Made by a program: the position numbers and the translations under genes
Assembly: GCA_944325185.1 (NCBI GenBank)
Contig: CALUZA010000041.1
Coordinates: 1 to 48,725 of the forward strand
Direction: 5' to 3'
DNA from: Candidatus Gastranaerophilales bacterium
GTDB lineage: Bacteria; Cyanobacteriota; Vampirovibrionia; Gastranaerophilales; Gastranaerophilaceae
Length of the DNA stretch: 48,725 nt
Shown here: positions 7,994-15,372 of the stretch, in pieces
Position numbering within the stretch: the stretch's first letter is position 1
Layout of the letters: every line of letters begins with the position of its first letter
Notes under the pieces: model-generated
What the model saw: the letters and a program-made list of their open reading frames with translations, nothing else
The model's database searches: none
Told to the model about the DNA's origin: nothing

Positions 7994-8743
7994 TTAATCA
8001 TTTTTTTGAACAGATTTTTTCATCCACTCATCTGCTCTTGCACCGGATAAAATTTTACCATCCCCTCGAATGCCATATCCAAAAGGGGCTTCTCCTTTGT
8101 CAATGCCATCTACATCCATACAAAAAATTTTATAATAATAAGGTATGCCTCCCGGAGCGTTTTCATCATTAAATAAAAAATCACCATTACTGTTCCAAGA
8201 AATTCCAAACGTAGCAGCAGGATTAACCTGATACCAATATATTCCATCCGCTGTTTCAATTTCTGCTCCAACTTTAGAAGCAGTATCCGCACATCTTGCA
8301 TCGAAAATCTCTTTTCCTTCTGATATTGTGTAGTGCCAAGATTCAGTAGGAGTAAATGGTGGTATAGCAACAAACGTAAAATTATCATTACCACCTGTTA
8401 CCGTTGTTTTACAATCTACTTTTCTTGTTGCAAGCAAATCAGCGAAAGTGTTACAAAAATATTTTATTAATGACTCATCCGATGTAGTTTCTCCGCCATC
8501 ATTACTAAAAGAACCAAGAATGTGTGTACCGTCTGCCTTAATCCCCAAATTGCCGTCTAAATAATATTCATCCGAATTAACCAGCTCTCTTATAACCACT
8601 CCAAGAGTATTATTGCCTTTTTTGAATTTCATTACGTTTTCATCGGGTGCGGAATTAACCGCAACAGGCAATAGAATTGCGGTCAAAACTCCGATTACAG
8701 TTAAAACAATCATAATTTCAGCTAAAGTGAAAGCTTTTTTCAC
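7994..8743 (-). CDS. Type IV pilin-like / prepilin N-terminal-domain protein, 249 aa
   Basis: The N-terminus MKKAFTLAEIMIVLTVIGVL is a class III signal: two Lys, cleavage expected after Ala4, Phe at +1, Glu at +5, then the hydrophobic helix. The remaining about 220 residues are a soluble domain with several Cys (FCNTFADL, RKVDCKT, FDARCAD, YKIFCMD) that could form disulfides, and a WYQVNP/WNSNGDFLFND segment. After secretion it would assemble or anchor at the surface, as seen for the many 'FTLAE' proteins of gut Melainabacteria. AGAGG lies before the ATG. It diverges from a small HTH gene across a palindrome-rich spacer and is followed by a 49-aa membrane protein. Confidence 0.85.
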   Translation of the reverse strand: MKKAFTLAEIMIVLTVIGVLTAILLPVAVNSAPDENVMKFKKGNNTLGVVIRELVNSDEYYLDGNLGIKADGTHILGSFSNDGGETTSDESLIKYFCNTFADLLATRKVDCKTTVTGGNDNFTFVAIPPFTPTESWHYTISEGKEIFDARCADTASKVGAEIETADGIYWYQVNPAATFGISWNSNGDFLFNDENAPGGIPYYYKIFCMDVDGIDKGEAPFGYGIRGDGKILSGARADEWMKKSVQKND

Positions 8744-8760
8744 ATTTACCTCTTAATGTT

Positions 8761-8847
8761 TGATACATATTTTCGTACAATGTACAAACATGTATATCAT
8801 TGTTTCATATATTTGTCAATTTAATTCAATTAAAATAAAGTTTCTAT
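8761..8847 (+). promoter_or_regulatory. Operator-like repeats and leaderless promoter of the 8848 HTH gene
   Basis: GTACAATGTAC (8775-8785) is a perfect short palindrome. TGATACAT (8761-8768) and ATGTATATCA (8790-8799) form an imperfect larger inverted repeat around it. Further right, TTGTCA (8813-8818), a 17-base spacer, TAAAGT (8836-8841) and six bases lead directly to the ATG at 8848. The predicted transcription start is therefore the start codon itself. The repeats lie just upstream of the promoter and between two divergent genes. Confidence 0.45.
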
Positions 8848-9066
8848 ATGATAGATATTAAACAAGAAATTCAAATTTTATTATTAAAAAATTGCTTATC
8901 GATGAGAAAAATTGCAGCAATTTTAAAAGAAAGAGGGGTTGATATTCCAAAGGCAAGCGGGCTTTCATATCGTTTTTCCCAAAAAAGAGTCTTATTTGAA
9001 ACAGTACAACAGATTTTAGATTATCTTGGTTACGAAATAAAAATTGTAAAAAAGGAAGAAAAATAA
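8848..9066 (+). CDS. Small HTH-like DNA-binding protein, 72 aa
   Basis: The sequence LLLKNCLSMRKIAAILKERG, then PKASGLSYRFSQKRVLFETV and QQILDYLGYEIKIV, matches the pattern of very small HTH proteins found beside prophage-like or accessory genes. They have a 'SMRKLA' helix, a recognition segment and a final 'LGYEI' strand. No other domain is present. It has no Shine-Dalgarno; the promoter geometry suggests leaderless translation. It faces away from the pilin-like gene, with palindromes in the shared spacer, so control of itself and of the pilin-like operon is plausible but inferred. A terminator overlaps its stop codon. Confidence 0.7.
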   Translation: MIDIKQEIQILLLKNCLSMRKIAAILKERGVDIPKASGLSYRFSQKRVLFETVQQILDYLGYEIKIVKKEEK

Positions 9067-9083
9067 TTTTCTTCCTTTTTTTT
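9051..9083. terminator. Rho-independent terminator overlapping a stop codon
   Basis: AAAGGAAGAAAA (9051-9062) pairs with TTTTCTTCCTTT (9067-9078) across the loop ATAA, followed by T-rich sequence. The stem contains the last codons and the stop of the 8848 gene. It can also act on the convergent pgi gene. Confidence 0.8.
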
Positions 9084-9100
9084 ATTTAATTTATTTTATA

Positions 9101-10324
9101 TTACTTTGAAAGTGCTTTTTTAACTTCTTTTTTATATTTTTCTACATTCGGTTGTAAAACTTCATCAAGTGCAACATCCAAAGAAGTAATATCACCTTTT
9201 TGAGCTCTCAAAATCCAACCGGTGTACAATGTTTCAAAATGTTTTAATTCAATAAATCTTGCAATTGATTTCATTGATAAATCAGCTAAAACAATTTTTG
9301 AAACAGGATGTTGCGCGCTATATGCAGTAATTACACCTTCCATAACAGCATTCATAACCTTATCATCAGTTTTTACATATACAAAAGTAAAGAACGAATC
9401 AATATTATTAATATCTAAATCAGCTTCTGCATTATAGTGTAAATATCCCGGTCCAACATTTGTATCGGTTGAAATTCTGGATTTTAAAGATTCATTTTTT
9501 AATTGTTTTTCCCATAAAGTAGTGCCAAAAAATTCATCACCGAAATACTCTACAAAATGTTTATTTTTGCCCATATTTTTAGCTTTTACATTAAATTTTG
9601 CAAGTTGCAAAGCTTCATTTTCTTCAATATTCGGATTTAAAAATTCTTTTTGAGCATCCAATGAAGCAGATAAAAGCTCTTTTACATCATCCTTTGAAAC
9701 TCCAAGGAATAATAAAGTAAATATTGTAGCATCATCGAAAATTGAAAATCTTCCGCCTACATCATCATGAACATAACCTGATAAAGAAATTTCTTTTGAA
9801 TCAACAATTCTTCTTAAAGCTGATTTTTCAGGGTTTTTATCAGTCATTGCAACAAATTGTTTTGATGTATCTTTTGATGATAAATGTTTTTCGAGTGCTG
9901 CTTTTGTTTTTTCATATCCTACGGTTGTTTCAAGTGTTCCACCTGATTTTGAAACAACCAAGAAAAGCGTTTTATCTAAATCTAATCTTGAAATCCATCT
10001 TTCAAAACTGATAGGTTCAACCGATGAAAAGAAATGGACATGTTCATCAATTCCCAATAGTTTAGTAATGTTTTCAGTTGTATGACGAGAACCGCCTATA
10101 CCCAAAATTGCTATATCTGTATATTTATCAGCTTTTGCAGCCTTAACCATTTCTGCCATTTTATCCAAATTTTCCAATTGAATATTCGGTAAAACTTCTA
10201 TCCAATTTAAAAACTGACCGCTTTTTCCGGCGCGATTTTTAATATCTTCAACCGCACGAGAGGATAGCTCCTTAAATTGACCGCAGCAGCATTTTTTCAC
10301 TACTTCAACACTTGAATTTGTCAT
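9101..10324 (-). CDS. pgi: Glucose-6-phosphate isomerase
   Basis: Pgi interconverts glucose-6-phosphate and fructose-6-phosphate in glycolysis and gluconeogenesis. The SIS-domain signatures are present: AILGIGGSRHTTE (about 73-85), VVSKSGGTLETTVG (about 123-137, phosphate-binding), and VGGRFSIFDDATIF. At 407 residues it is shorter than the 550-residue enterobacterial enzyme and resembles the compact bacterial/cyanobacterial-type form. It stands alone between a terminator and the RelA/SpoT-domain gene, with GGGAG before the ATG. The upstream spacer (10325-10389) has a TATAAT-like box on the minus strand, so it probably has its own promoter. Confidence 0.92.
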   Translation of the reverse strand: MTNSSVEVVKKCCCGQFKELSSRAVEDIKNRAGKSGQFLNWIEVLPNIQLENLDKMAEMVKAAKADKYTDIAILGIGGSRHTTENITKLLGIDEHVHFFSSVEPISFERWISRLDLDKTLFLVVSKSGGTLETTVGYEKTKAALEKHLSSKDTSKQFVAMTDKNPEKSALRRIVDSKEISLSGYVHDDVGGRFSIFDDATIFTLLFLGVSKDDVKELLSASLDAQKEFLNPNIEENEALQLAKFNVKAKNMGKNKHFVEYFGDEFFGTTLWEKQLKNESLKSRISTDTNVGPGYLHYNAEADLDINNIDSFFTFVYVKTDDKVMNAVMEGVITAYSAQHPVSKIVLADLSMKSIARFIELKHFETLYTGWILRAQKGDITSLDVALDEVLQPNVEKYKKEVKKALSK

Positions 10325-10389
10325 TTGAATCTCCCAAAAATCTAACTACATCAAGATTATAATGCGACAAAAAAGATATAAATTCAAGT

Positions 10390-11616
10390 TTATGAATTAT
10401 TGGTTTTATTCATAGCATCTAAAATAGCTTGACCATTATATTCCACATGGAATAAATCGTCACAATCTCTTAAAATTCTTGCTAACAAATTAAAGTCTAA
10501 AACATGAGGAAGTTTACCTTTAAATCCGCACTCTTCAATAGTAGGAAGTTTATATGCCCAGTTTGTTGTATCATCCGTTACATTTTGAGTAGGTATTCTA
10601 TTTCTTTGACGTTTATAGGCTTCTATAGTGTACAATCTAAAATTCTTCTTAACATTTGGATATTTTTTATCATTATATGCAGCTAAAAACATATCCCTAA
10701 TTGCTCTATATGCAACGTCTTTAGATTTAATCGACATACCTTTCTTTAATTTATAACAAAAATCTTCAATATCTTTTAAAACTTCAACGTCCCTGCCCAA
10801 TACTTGAATTTCGCTCCAATAACCTTGATTTTTAACTAATTGCGGCTTATTTCTCGTATCCACAATTATATGAAGCGCCATATAACCATAATCAGTGGTT
10901 TTAGTTTCTAATTCTATTTCACTTAAGCCATTTTTCCTTCTTGCTTGGTTTGCCGCATCCAGAAGTTTCTTTAATTGCTTAGAATTAAAATAAGGTTTAG
11001 CGCTTTTATCAGGCGAAATATTGTTCTCTATTTCTGCAATAACAAGATTTTCACTTGTAATCATTTTGCAAAGATTATCAATAACAACATCCATAGAATC
11101 ACTATTAGATTCTTTTACAACAATCCTTGCACCCGAGATATCTCTAATATTTTCCTTTATCCCAACAGGACTTTTAGGAGGAATTACTTTTACTTCAGAC
11201 CTATCTTTATATTCTTCATCATTAAATTTTCCCTTAATTTTTTCTGCAACTTTTTCTACAATGCTATAACCGCTTTTTACTCTTGCTTTTAAGAAAAAAA
11301 TGGATTTATTTCTTTGTTGAGTAGCTTCATCATCGCCTACAAAATATTTATTCAATATTTCTACAAAAATTTTATTTACTTCCTGAGCATTGCGACTGAC
11401 TTCATGGCATATATCCAAGTTATCCAGTGCTGAAATATATTCTTCATTAGTGCCGCCTTTGAAGCTAACGGTATCCCTTGACAAAGGTGCAATCTTTGAA
11501 GCCTTAACATTGAAGTTAGCTAAAGGCTGCGAACTATATGCAATTTTTGGTCTGAACTTATCTGCTTGGGTTTTAAAACTTAAAAAATTAACGCTATTCA
11601 ATTTTTCCTCCCGCAA
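10390..11616 (-). CDS. RelA/SpoT synthetase-domain protein with N-terminal SFKG tag
   Basis: After a low-complexity N-terminus ending in DTVSFKGG (48-55), residues about 105-300 match the (p)ppGpp synthetase fold. ARVKSGYSIVEK (111-122) corresponds to the RxKxxxSxxxK start. IRDISGARIVV (157-167) holds the metal-binding Asp. DYGYMALHIIV (242-252) matches GYxxLH, and WSEIQVLG (267-274) matches EIQ with its catalytic Glu. There is no HD hydrolase, TGS or ACT domain, so it is neither Rel nor SpoT. The C-terminal about 100 residues are unfamiliar. It may make ppGpp or a related alarmone, or be an exported synthetase-like effector; the tag shared with other proteins here makes localisation uncertain. 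It stands alone. Confidence 0.72.
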   Translation of the reverse strand: MREEKLNSVNFLSFKTQADKFRPKIAYSSQPLANFNVKASKIAPLSRDTVSFKGGTNEEYISALDNLDICHEVSRNAQEVNKIFVEILNKYFVGDDEATQQRNKSIFFLKARVKSGYSIVEKVAEKIKGKFNDEEYKDRSEVKVIPPKSPVGIKENIRDISGARIVVKESNSDSMDVVIDNLCKMITSENLVIAEIENNISPDKSAKPYFNSKQLKKLLDAANQARRKNGLSEIELETKTTDYGYMALHIIVDTRNKPQLVKNQGYWSEIQVLGRDVEVLKDIEDFCYKLKKGMSIKSKDVAYRAIRDMFLAAYNDKKYPNVKKNFRLYTIEAYKRQRNRIPTQNVTDDTTNWAYKLPTIEECGFKGKLPHVLDFNLLARILRDCDDLFHVEYNGQAILDAMNKTNNS

Positions 11617-11719
11617 CTATAAAAATACTAAATAAAAAATTTTGTCAACATTTTAAAAAAATGTTTACAATAATATACAACTCATTTACAATCCAAAAAA
11701 AATATTGCACAATGAAGTT

Positions 11720-11977
11720 ATGGGTAAATGTAAAAGAAGAACTCTCTACAGGTCATCAAATTTTTCCTCAGATATATCATTCATGACCAGAGAAAAGGCT
11801 GTAAACAACATATTTAGACTTATTACGGAAAAATCAGAAAAAAGCAAAAAGAAAAATGATTTTTCTTTTCAAAAAGCTCTCAGCACAATAAGCCTGTTTG
11901 GCATATCAGCAGAGGAACTGTCCGAAGCAGGTGTACCTTATGAAAACCTAAAAGCACTGGGGTCATTAATAAGTTAA
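11720..11977 (+). CDS. Hypothetical protein, about 85 aa
   Basis: I do not recognise this family. The protein has a basic N-terminus (MGKCKRRTLYRSS), a middle NNIFRLITEKSEKSKKKNDF and a C-terminal FGISAEELSEAGVPYENLK that reads like a small helical domain. There is no signal peptide or membrane span. ATG at 11720 is chosen; TTG at 11705 would add five residues and neither has a clear ribosome binding site. The stop overlaps the end of the convergent glycine-zipper gene by four bases. Function unknown. Confidence 0.55.
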   Translation: MGKCKRRTLYRSSNFSSDISFMTREKAVNNIFRLITEKSEKSKKKNDFSFQKALSTISLFGISAEELSEAGVPYENLKALGSLIS

Positions 11978-12894
11978 GCGCTATACCCTCTAAAAGAAGT
12001 TTGTCTTTGAGATAGTCTTTCATTTTGAGTAACGGGTTGTGCTATTATTTGCTCGCTTGCAGGGATTTGTTGCTCATTTGTTTGAGGAACTTCTTCTTCG
12101 CCAATAACTTTATTAACAACTTTTGTAACGTTTGAGCCAATAAACATGCTTCCTATCATATCGCCAACTTTAGCACCGACAGCACTTCCAACCCCAGGAC
12201 AAATAACGCTTCCGATTGCAGCACCTGCCACCTTACCGATTGCACTTCCCGCTGCATAGGATACGAAATTTGCACCTATTTTTAGAATTGATTTACCTGT
12301 TTGTTTTATACCGGCTAAAAATCCTTCATTTTGGAATGTTGGTATAATTTTACCCGTAACTTCAGGTACTGCTTCAAGCGCAGTAAAGAAAATAACAAAA
12401 GGATTTTTTATTTCGCTTTTAAATACTTTTGTAGCATTTTGTTTAAAACCTTTTTCCGCTACTTCTTCAACAATAACTTTACCATTTTTTAAAGCAACAT
12501 CAGCATTCTTTAAAGCATTTTGTGCTTCACTGCTTTTTTTCCTGATTGTATCCATAGTTACTTTATTTTCTTGTTTTTTAAAAAGATTAAAGAATTTATC
12601 AAGTAAAGAAATATCGGTTTTTTCTGCCTTTTTAGCTAATTTTTTTGCATTTTTTGTTAATTCTTTATATTTATCATAATTTTCGGCTACTTCAATTGCT
12701 TTTGTAAAACAATCGCCACTTAAATTTCCCTGCAACTTCTTGAAATCAGAAGCCCTACAAGAACTGATTGCACCTTTAATTCCTTTATTATTTTTTATTG
12801 AAGATATTGCACTTGCTCCCGTTGTAATTAGGGGAAATGCAAGATATGACACAGCAGTAGAAGCCGCTGAAGGTTTAGCTGTTTCATTAGACAT
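11974..12894 (-). CDS. Glycine-zipper membrane-associated protein with C-terminal SFRG tag, 306 aa
   Basis: No named family is recognised. The N-terminal 35 residues are small and hydrophobic (YLAFPLITTGASAIS). Residues about 70-135 are Lys/Ala-rich and probably coiled. Residues about 210-255 form a glycine zipper (AAGSAIGKVAGAAIG and on to VGDMIGSMF) of the kind that inserts in or packs against membranes. The tail is Gln-rich and ends QTSFRGYSA, the same F-[KR]-G motif that other proteins in this window carry near their N-terminus. AAGGAG precedes the ATG. It is monocistronic and convergent with a small gene. Membrane or surface association is inferred from composition only. Confidence 0.65.
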   Translation of the reverse strand: MSNETAKPSAASTAVSYLAFPLITTGASAISSIKNNKGIKGAISSCRASDFKKLQGNLSGDCFTKAIEVAENYDKYKELTKNAKKLAKKAEKTDISLLDKFFNLFKKQENKVTMDTIRKKSSEAQNALKNADVALKNGKVIVEEVAEKGFKQNATKVFKSEIKNPFVIFFTALEAVPEVTGKIIPTFQNEGFLAGIKQTGKSILKIGANFVSYAAGSAIGKVAGAAIGSVICPGVGSAVGAKVGDMIGSMFIGSNVTKVVNKVIGEEEVPQTNEQQIPASEQIIAQPVTQNERLSQRQTSFRGYSA

Positions 12895-12940
12895 AAAATA
12901 ATAACTCCTTAAATTTATAAAGTATTTTTTTGCTCAAAAA

Positions 12941-12975
12941 TTGCCTATAAAAAATTTTTTGTTATCATTTAAAAA
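12941..12975 (+). promoter_or_regulatory. Leaderless promoter of mrnC
   Basis: TTGCCT (12941-12946), a 16-base spacer and TATCAT (12963-12968) end exactly six bases before the ATG at 12975. Transcription would therefore start at the start codon. No Shine-Dalgarno is present. Confidence 0.45.
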
Positions 12976-13340
12976 TGGAATATAATTTAAAACACTTTGC
13001 ATACATTGGGGACGCTGTTTGGGAGCTTTTTATCAGAGAACTCGTAATTAAAAAAACAGCCTCACAAAATAAAATGCATCAACTTTCAATCAAATATGTA
13101 TGTGCCTCTAAACAAGCAGATATATTAAATTTAATAATTGAAAACCTAAACCCCGAAGAAAAAGAAATCCAAAAAAGAGGAAGAAATTTAAAAATAACCG
13201 TAAACAAAAAAAATAATCCCTTAATACATTCTCTTGCAACTTCTTTTGAAGTAGTTCTCGGATATCTTTATCTTACAGACAAAAACAGATTTGAAGAAAT
13301 TTTAGATTTAATCAAAAATAACCTTGATGAATTAAACTAA
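12975..13340 (+). CDS. mrnC: Mini-ribonuclease III
   Basis: MrnC is a dimeric RNase III-like enzyme without the double-stranded-RNA-binding domain. It trims 23S rRNA precursor ends in Bacillus and is widespread in cyanobacteria. Signatures: HFAYIGDAVWELFIRELV (Asp in the active site), the VCASKQADIL helix, KRGRNLKI, and LATSFEVVLGYLYLTD with the catalytic Glu. The length of 121 is typical. It has no ribosome binding site and probably a leaderless message. The kinase gene starts 19 bases after its stop but has its own promoter-like sequence. Confidence 0.9.
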   Translation: MEYNLKHFAYIGDAVWELFIRELVIKKTASQNKMHQLSIKYVCASKQADILNLIIENLNPEEKEIQKRGRNLKITVNKKNNPLIHSLATSFEVVLGYLYLTDKNRFEEILDLIKNNLDELN

Positions 13341-13360
13341 AAAAAGTTATAATAATTCTA
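13324..13360 (+). promoter_or_regulatory. Leaderless promoter of the histidine kinase gene
   Basis: TTGATG (13324-13329), an 18-base spacer and TATAAT (13348-13353) are followed by six bases and then the ATG at 13360. No ribosome binding site exists between the mrnC stop and this start, so translation from the 5' end is likely. The geometry matches the mrnC and 8848 promoters. Confidence 0.5.
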
Positions 13361-14079
13361 TGAAAAACATAAAAGAAGAATTTATTTCAACGCTATCACA
13401 CGAAATAAGAACACCTTTAACCAGTATAAAGGGTTTTTCTCAAACAATGCTTGCTTCTTGGGATAAATTATCGGATGAAAAAAAGAAGGAATTTTTAAAC
13501 ATCATACTTAATCAATCGCAAAGATTAATTAACCTTGTTGAAAACGTCCTAAACGTTGCAAAAATAGACTCCAACTCGGAAAATTTTATCCCCGTTAAAA
13601 TTAATGTAAATCAAATTATGCAAAATTGCATAAACATCGTGCAAATGGCACATAAAGAATTTGTTTTTGAATTTCATCAATCAAAAAACGAGCTTTTCTC
13701 ACTTGCAGATAATGATAAAACTCAACAAGTTTTAATAAACATCCTTGATAACGCTGCAAAATATTCAAAAAACTCAAAAATTATAGAAATAAAAACATAT
13801 AATTCAAATGACTACAACATATTCTCAATAAAAAACTACGGTTCTTATATTTCAGACGAAAACGCAAAAAAAATCTTTGATAAATTCTATAGAATTGATT
13901 CATATATATCTTCAACAACACAAGGTAGCGGACTTGGTCTATATATTGCAAAAAACCTCGTAGACAAAATGAACGGGAAAATCGAAGTCGTTTCATCCAA
14001 AGAAAAAATGACGTGCGAATTTCTTATTTATTTACCTGTTTACGAAGTTGAAAAATTAACAAAAAATATAAAAATTTAA
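13360..14079 (+). CDS. Soluble sensor histidine kinase (HisKA-HATPase only)
   Basis: This is a kinase core without any sensor or membrane domain. HisKA: FISTLSHEIRTPLTSIKGF with phospho-acceptor His14. HATPase: the N box is QQVLINILDNAAKYSKN, and the G boxes are at KIFDKFYRID and GSGLGLYIAKNLVDKM. At 239 residues it starts right at the H box, so its input must come from another protein or from the cytoplasm. It is followed 12 bases later by a response-regulator-like gene, presumably its partner. Cyanobacterial clock-output kinases such as SasA and many orphan kinases carry extra domains; none is present here. Confidence 0.88.
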   Translation: MKNIKEEFISTLSHEIRTPLTSIKGFSQTMLASWDKLSDEKKKEFLNIILNQSQRLINLVENVLNVAKIDSNSENFIPVKINVNQIMQNCINIVQMAHKEFVFEFHQSKNELFSLADNDKTQQVLINILDNAAKYSKNSKIIEIKTYNSNDYNIFSIKNYGSYISDENAKKIFDKFYRIDSYISSTTQGSGLGLYIAKNLVDKMNGKIEVVSSKEKMTCEFLIYLPVYEVEKLTKNIKI

Positions 14080-14091
14080 GGAGAATTATCT

Positions 14092-15372
14092 TTGTATAAA
14101 TCCGGAATTTTAATCATATCAAACAGAAAAGAGCTTTCGATAAAATATAAAAAATTAATCGAAAACTTAAATCAAAACGCAATAATTTCAAAGAATTTAT
14201 CTGATGCAATTTCAATTATACAAAATCAAGAAATTGAATTTATAATAATTTCAGACACAATTAAAGAAAAACTAAGTGATTTTATAAAGAAAATAAGGAT
14301 TTTAACATACAACACACGTCCGATTATAATCGCCGTTTCAAAATCCAACGACCTTCAAGACAAATTGGAAGCACTTGAAGCAGGAGCAGATGACTTTTTA
14401 GGAGAAGAAATAACAAAAACAGAATTCCAAATGCGCCTAAAAGCACATTTAAGAAGATATATAGAAAGCTCCCTTAATCCCACAACAAGAATAATGAATA
14501 AAAACGTAACAATAAAAGCAATTAAAAAAAGTTTTCTTGAAAACAAACAATACTCATATCTTTTAATAAAAATAAGAGGAATAAACACATACAGAAAAAC
14601 CCACGGAGAAATTGCATTTGAAAAAGTATTACAAACTCTAAGCGCAATAATAAATTCAACCCTTGCACAAGAAGACTTTATAGGACATATTTCAGATAAC
14701 AGTTTTATTCTTATAACAAACATAATGCAGGCAGAAAAAATTGCTTCATTTCTCTGTTTTGCATTTGATAATATATTAAACAAATTTTATTCAACGGATG
14801 AATTTGAAAATAATTTTACTATCGAATCAGATGAAACAAAACAAGAAACAAAACAAGCACTAATGCGATTGAACATTTCTGCAATAGAAAAAAATGAAAA
14901 TGAAAATGACCATAGAGAAATTCTAAACAACCTAAATGAATTAATTGAACTTTGCAAAAACTCACCAACATCAACCTATGTAATAGACAGAATAAAATTA
15001 AGAGGCGAAGTTATTAAAGAAGAAAAGAAAAACAAAGTCCTCATATTAGAACCCGACGAAGCTCTTTCATGTCTTTTAAAAAATGTATGCGAACTTGAAG
15101 GAATTAAAGCGAAAATTACCTTCAACAAAAAAGAATTTGAAAAAACATACAAAATCTTTAAGCCAAACGTGGCAATAATTGACTGGGGTAGTAACGAAAA
15201 AGAAAATCATTTAGAAGTTGCCAAAAAAATATCCAAAGACAACATTAAAATAATCTTTTCTTCCTCTTACCTCAAAAAGAAAGAAATTCTAAAAGCAGGC
15301 GCAGACCTATATGTACCCAAACCATACGAAATTGACGACATAATGAAATGGATAAAAAAATTCTTGGCTTAA
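14092..15372 (+). CDS. Receiver - degenerate GGDEF - receiver response regulator
   Basis: Residues 1-120 are a receiver-like domain (GILIISNRKE, FIIISDTIKE with a candidate phospho-Asp, EAGADDFLGEE) lacking the usual acidic pair at the N-terminus. Residues about 130-245 have the GGDEF fold pattern (YLLIKIRGINTYRKTHGE), but the signature is ISDNSF instead of GGDEF, so diguanylate cyclase activity is unlikely. Residues about 312-426 are a better conserved receiver: VLILEPDEALS, AIIDWG, IIFSSSY and PKPYE with the conserved Lys. TTG at 14092 is the start, with AAGGAGA seven bases before it. No DNA-binding output is visible; it probably relays or integrates signals from the kinase. Confidence 0.82.
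   Translation: MYKSGILIISNRKELSIKYKKLIENLNQNAIISKNLSDAISIIQNQEIEFIIISDTIKEKLSDFIKKIRILTYNTRPIIIAVSKSNDLQDKLEALEAGADDFLGEEITKTEFQMRLKAHLRRYIESSLNPTTRIMNKNVTIKAIKKSFLENKQYSYLLIKIRGINTYRKTHGEIAFEKVLQTLSAIINSTLAQEDFIGHISDNSFILITNIMQAEKIASFLCFAFDNILNKFYSTDEFENNFTIESDETKQETKQALMRLNISAIEKNENENDHREILNNLNELIELCKNSPTSTYVIDRIKLRGEVIKEEKKNKVLILEPDEALSCLLKNVCELEGIKAKITFNKKEFEKTYKIFKPNVAIIDWGSNEKENHLEVAKKISKDNIKIIFSSSYLKKKEILKAGADLYVPKPYEIDDIMKWIKKFLA

Noticed and set aside
7948..8172. Plus-strand frame opposite the pilin-like gene
   Set aside because: It lies antisense to a clear prepilin gene, and its low-complexity Phe/His/Leu composition is typical of a shadow frame.
10390..11616. Classifying the RelA/SpoT-domain gene as relA or spoT
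   Set aside because: HD, TGS and ACT domains are absent and the surrounding regions do not match; no symbol given.
14092..15372. Active diguanylate cyclase
   Set aside because: The GGDEF signature is replaced by ISDNSF and the catalytic residues are missing.
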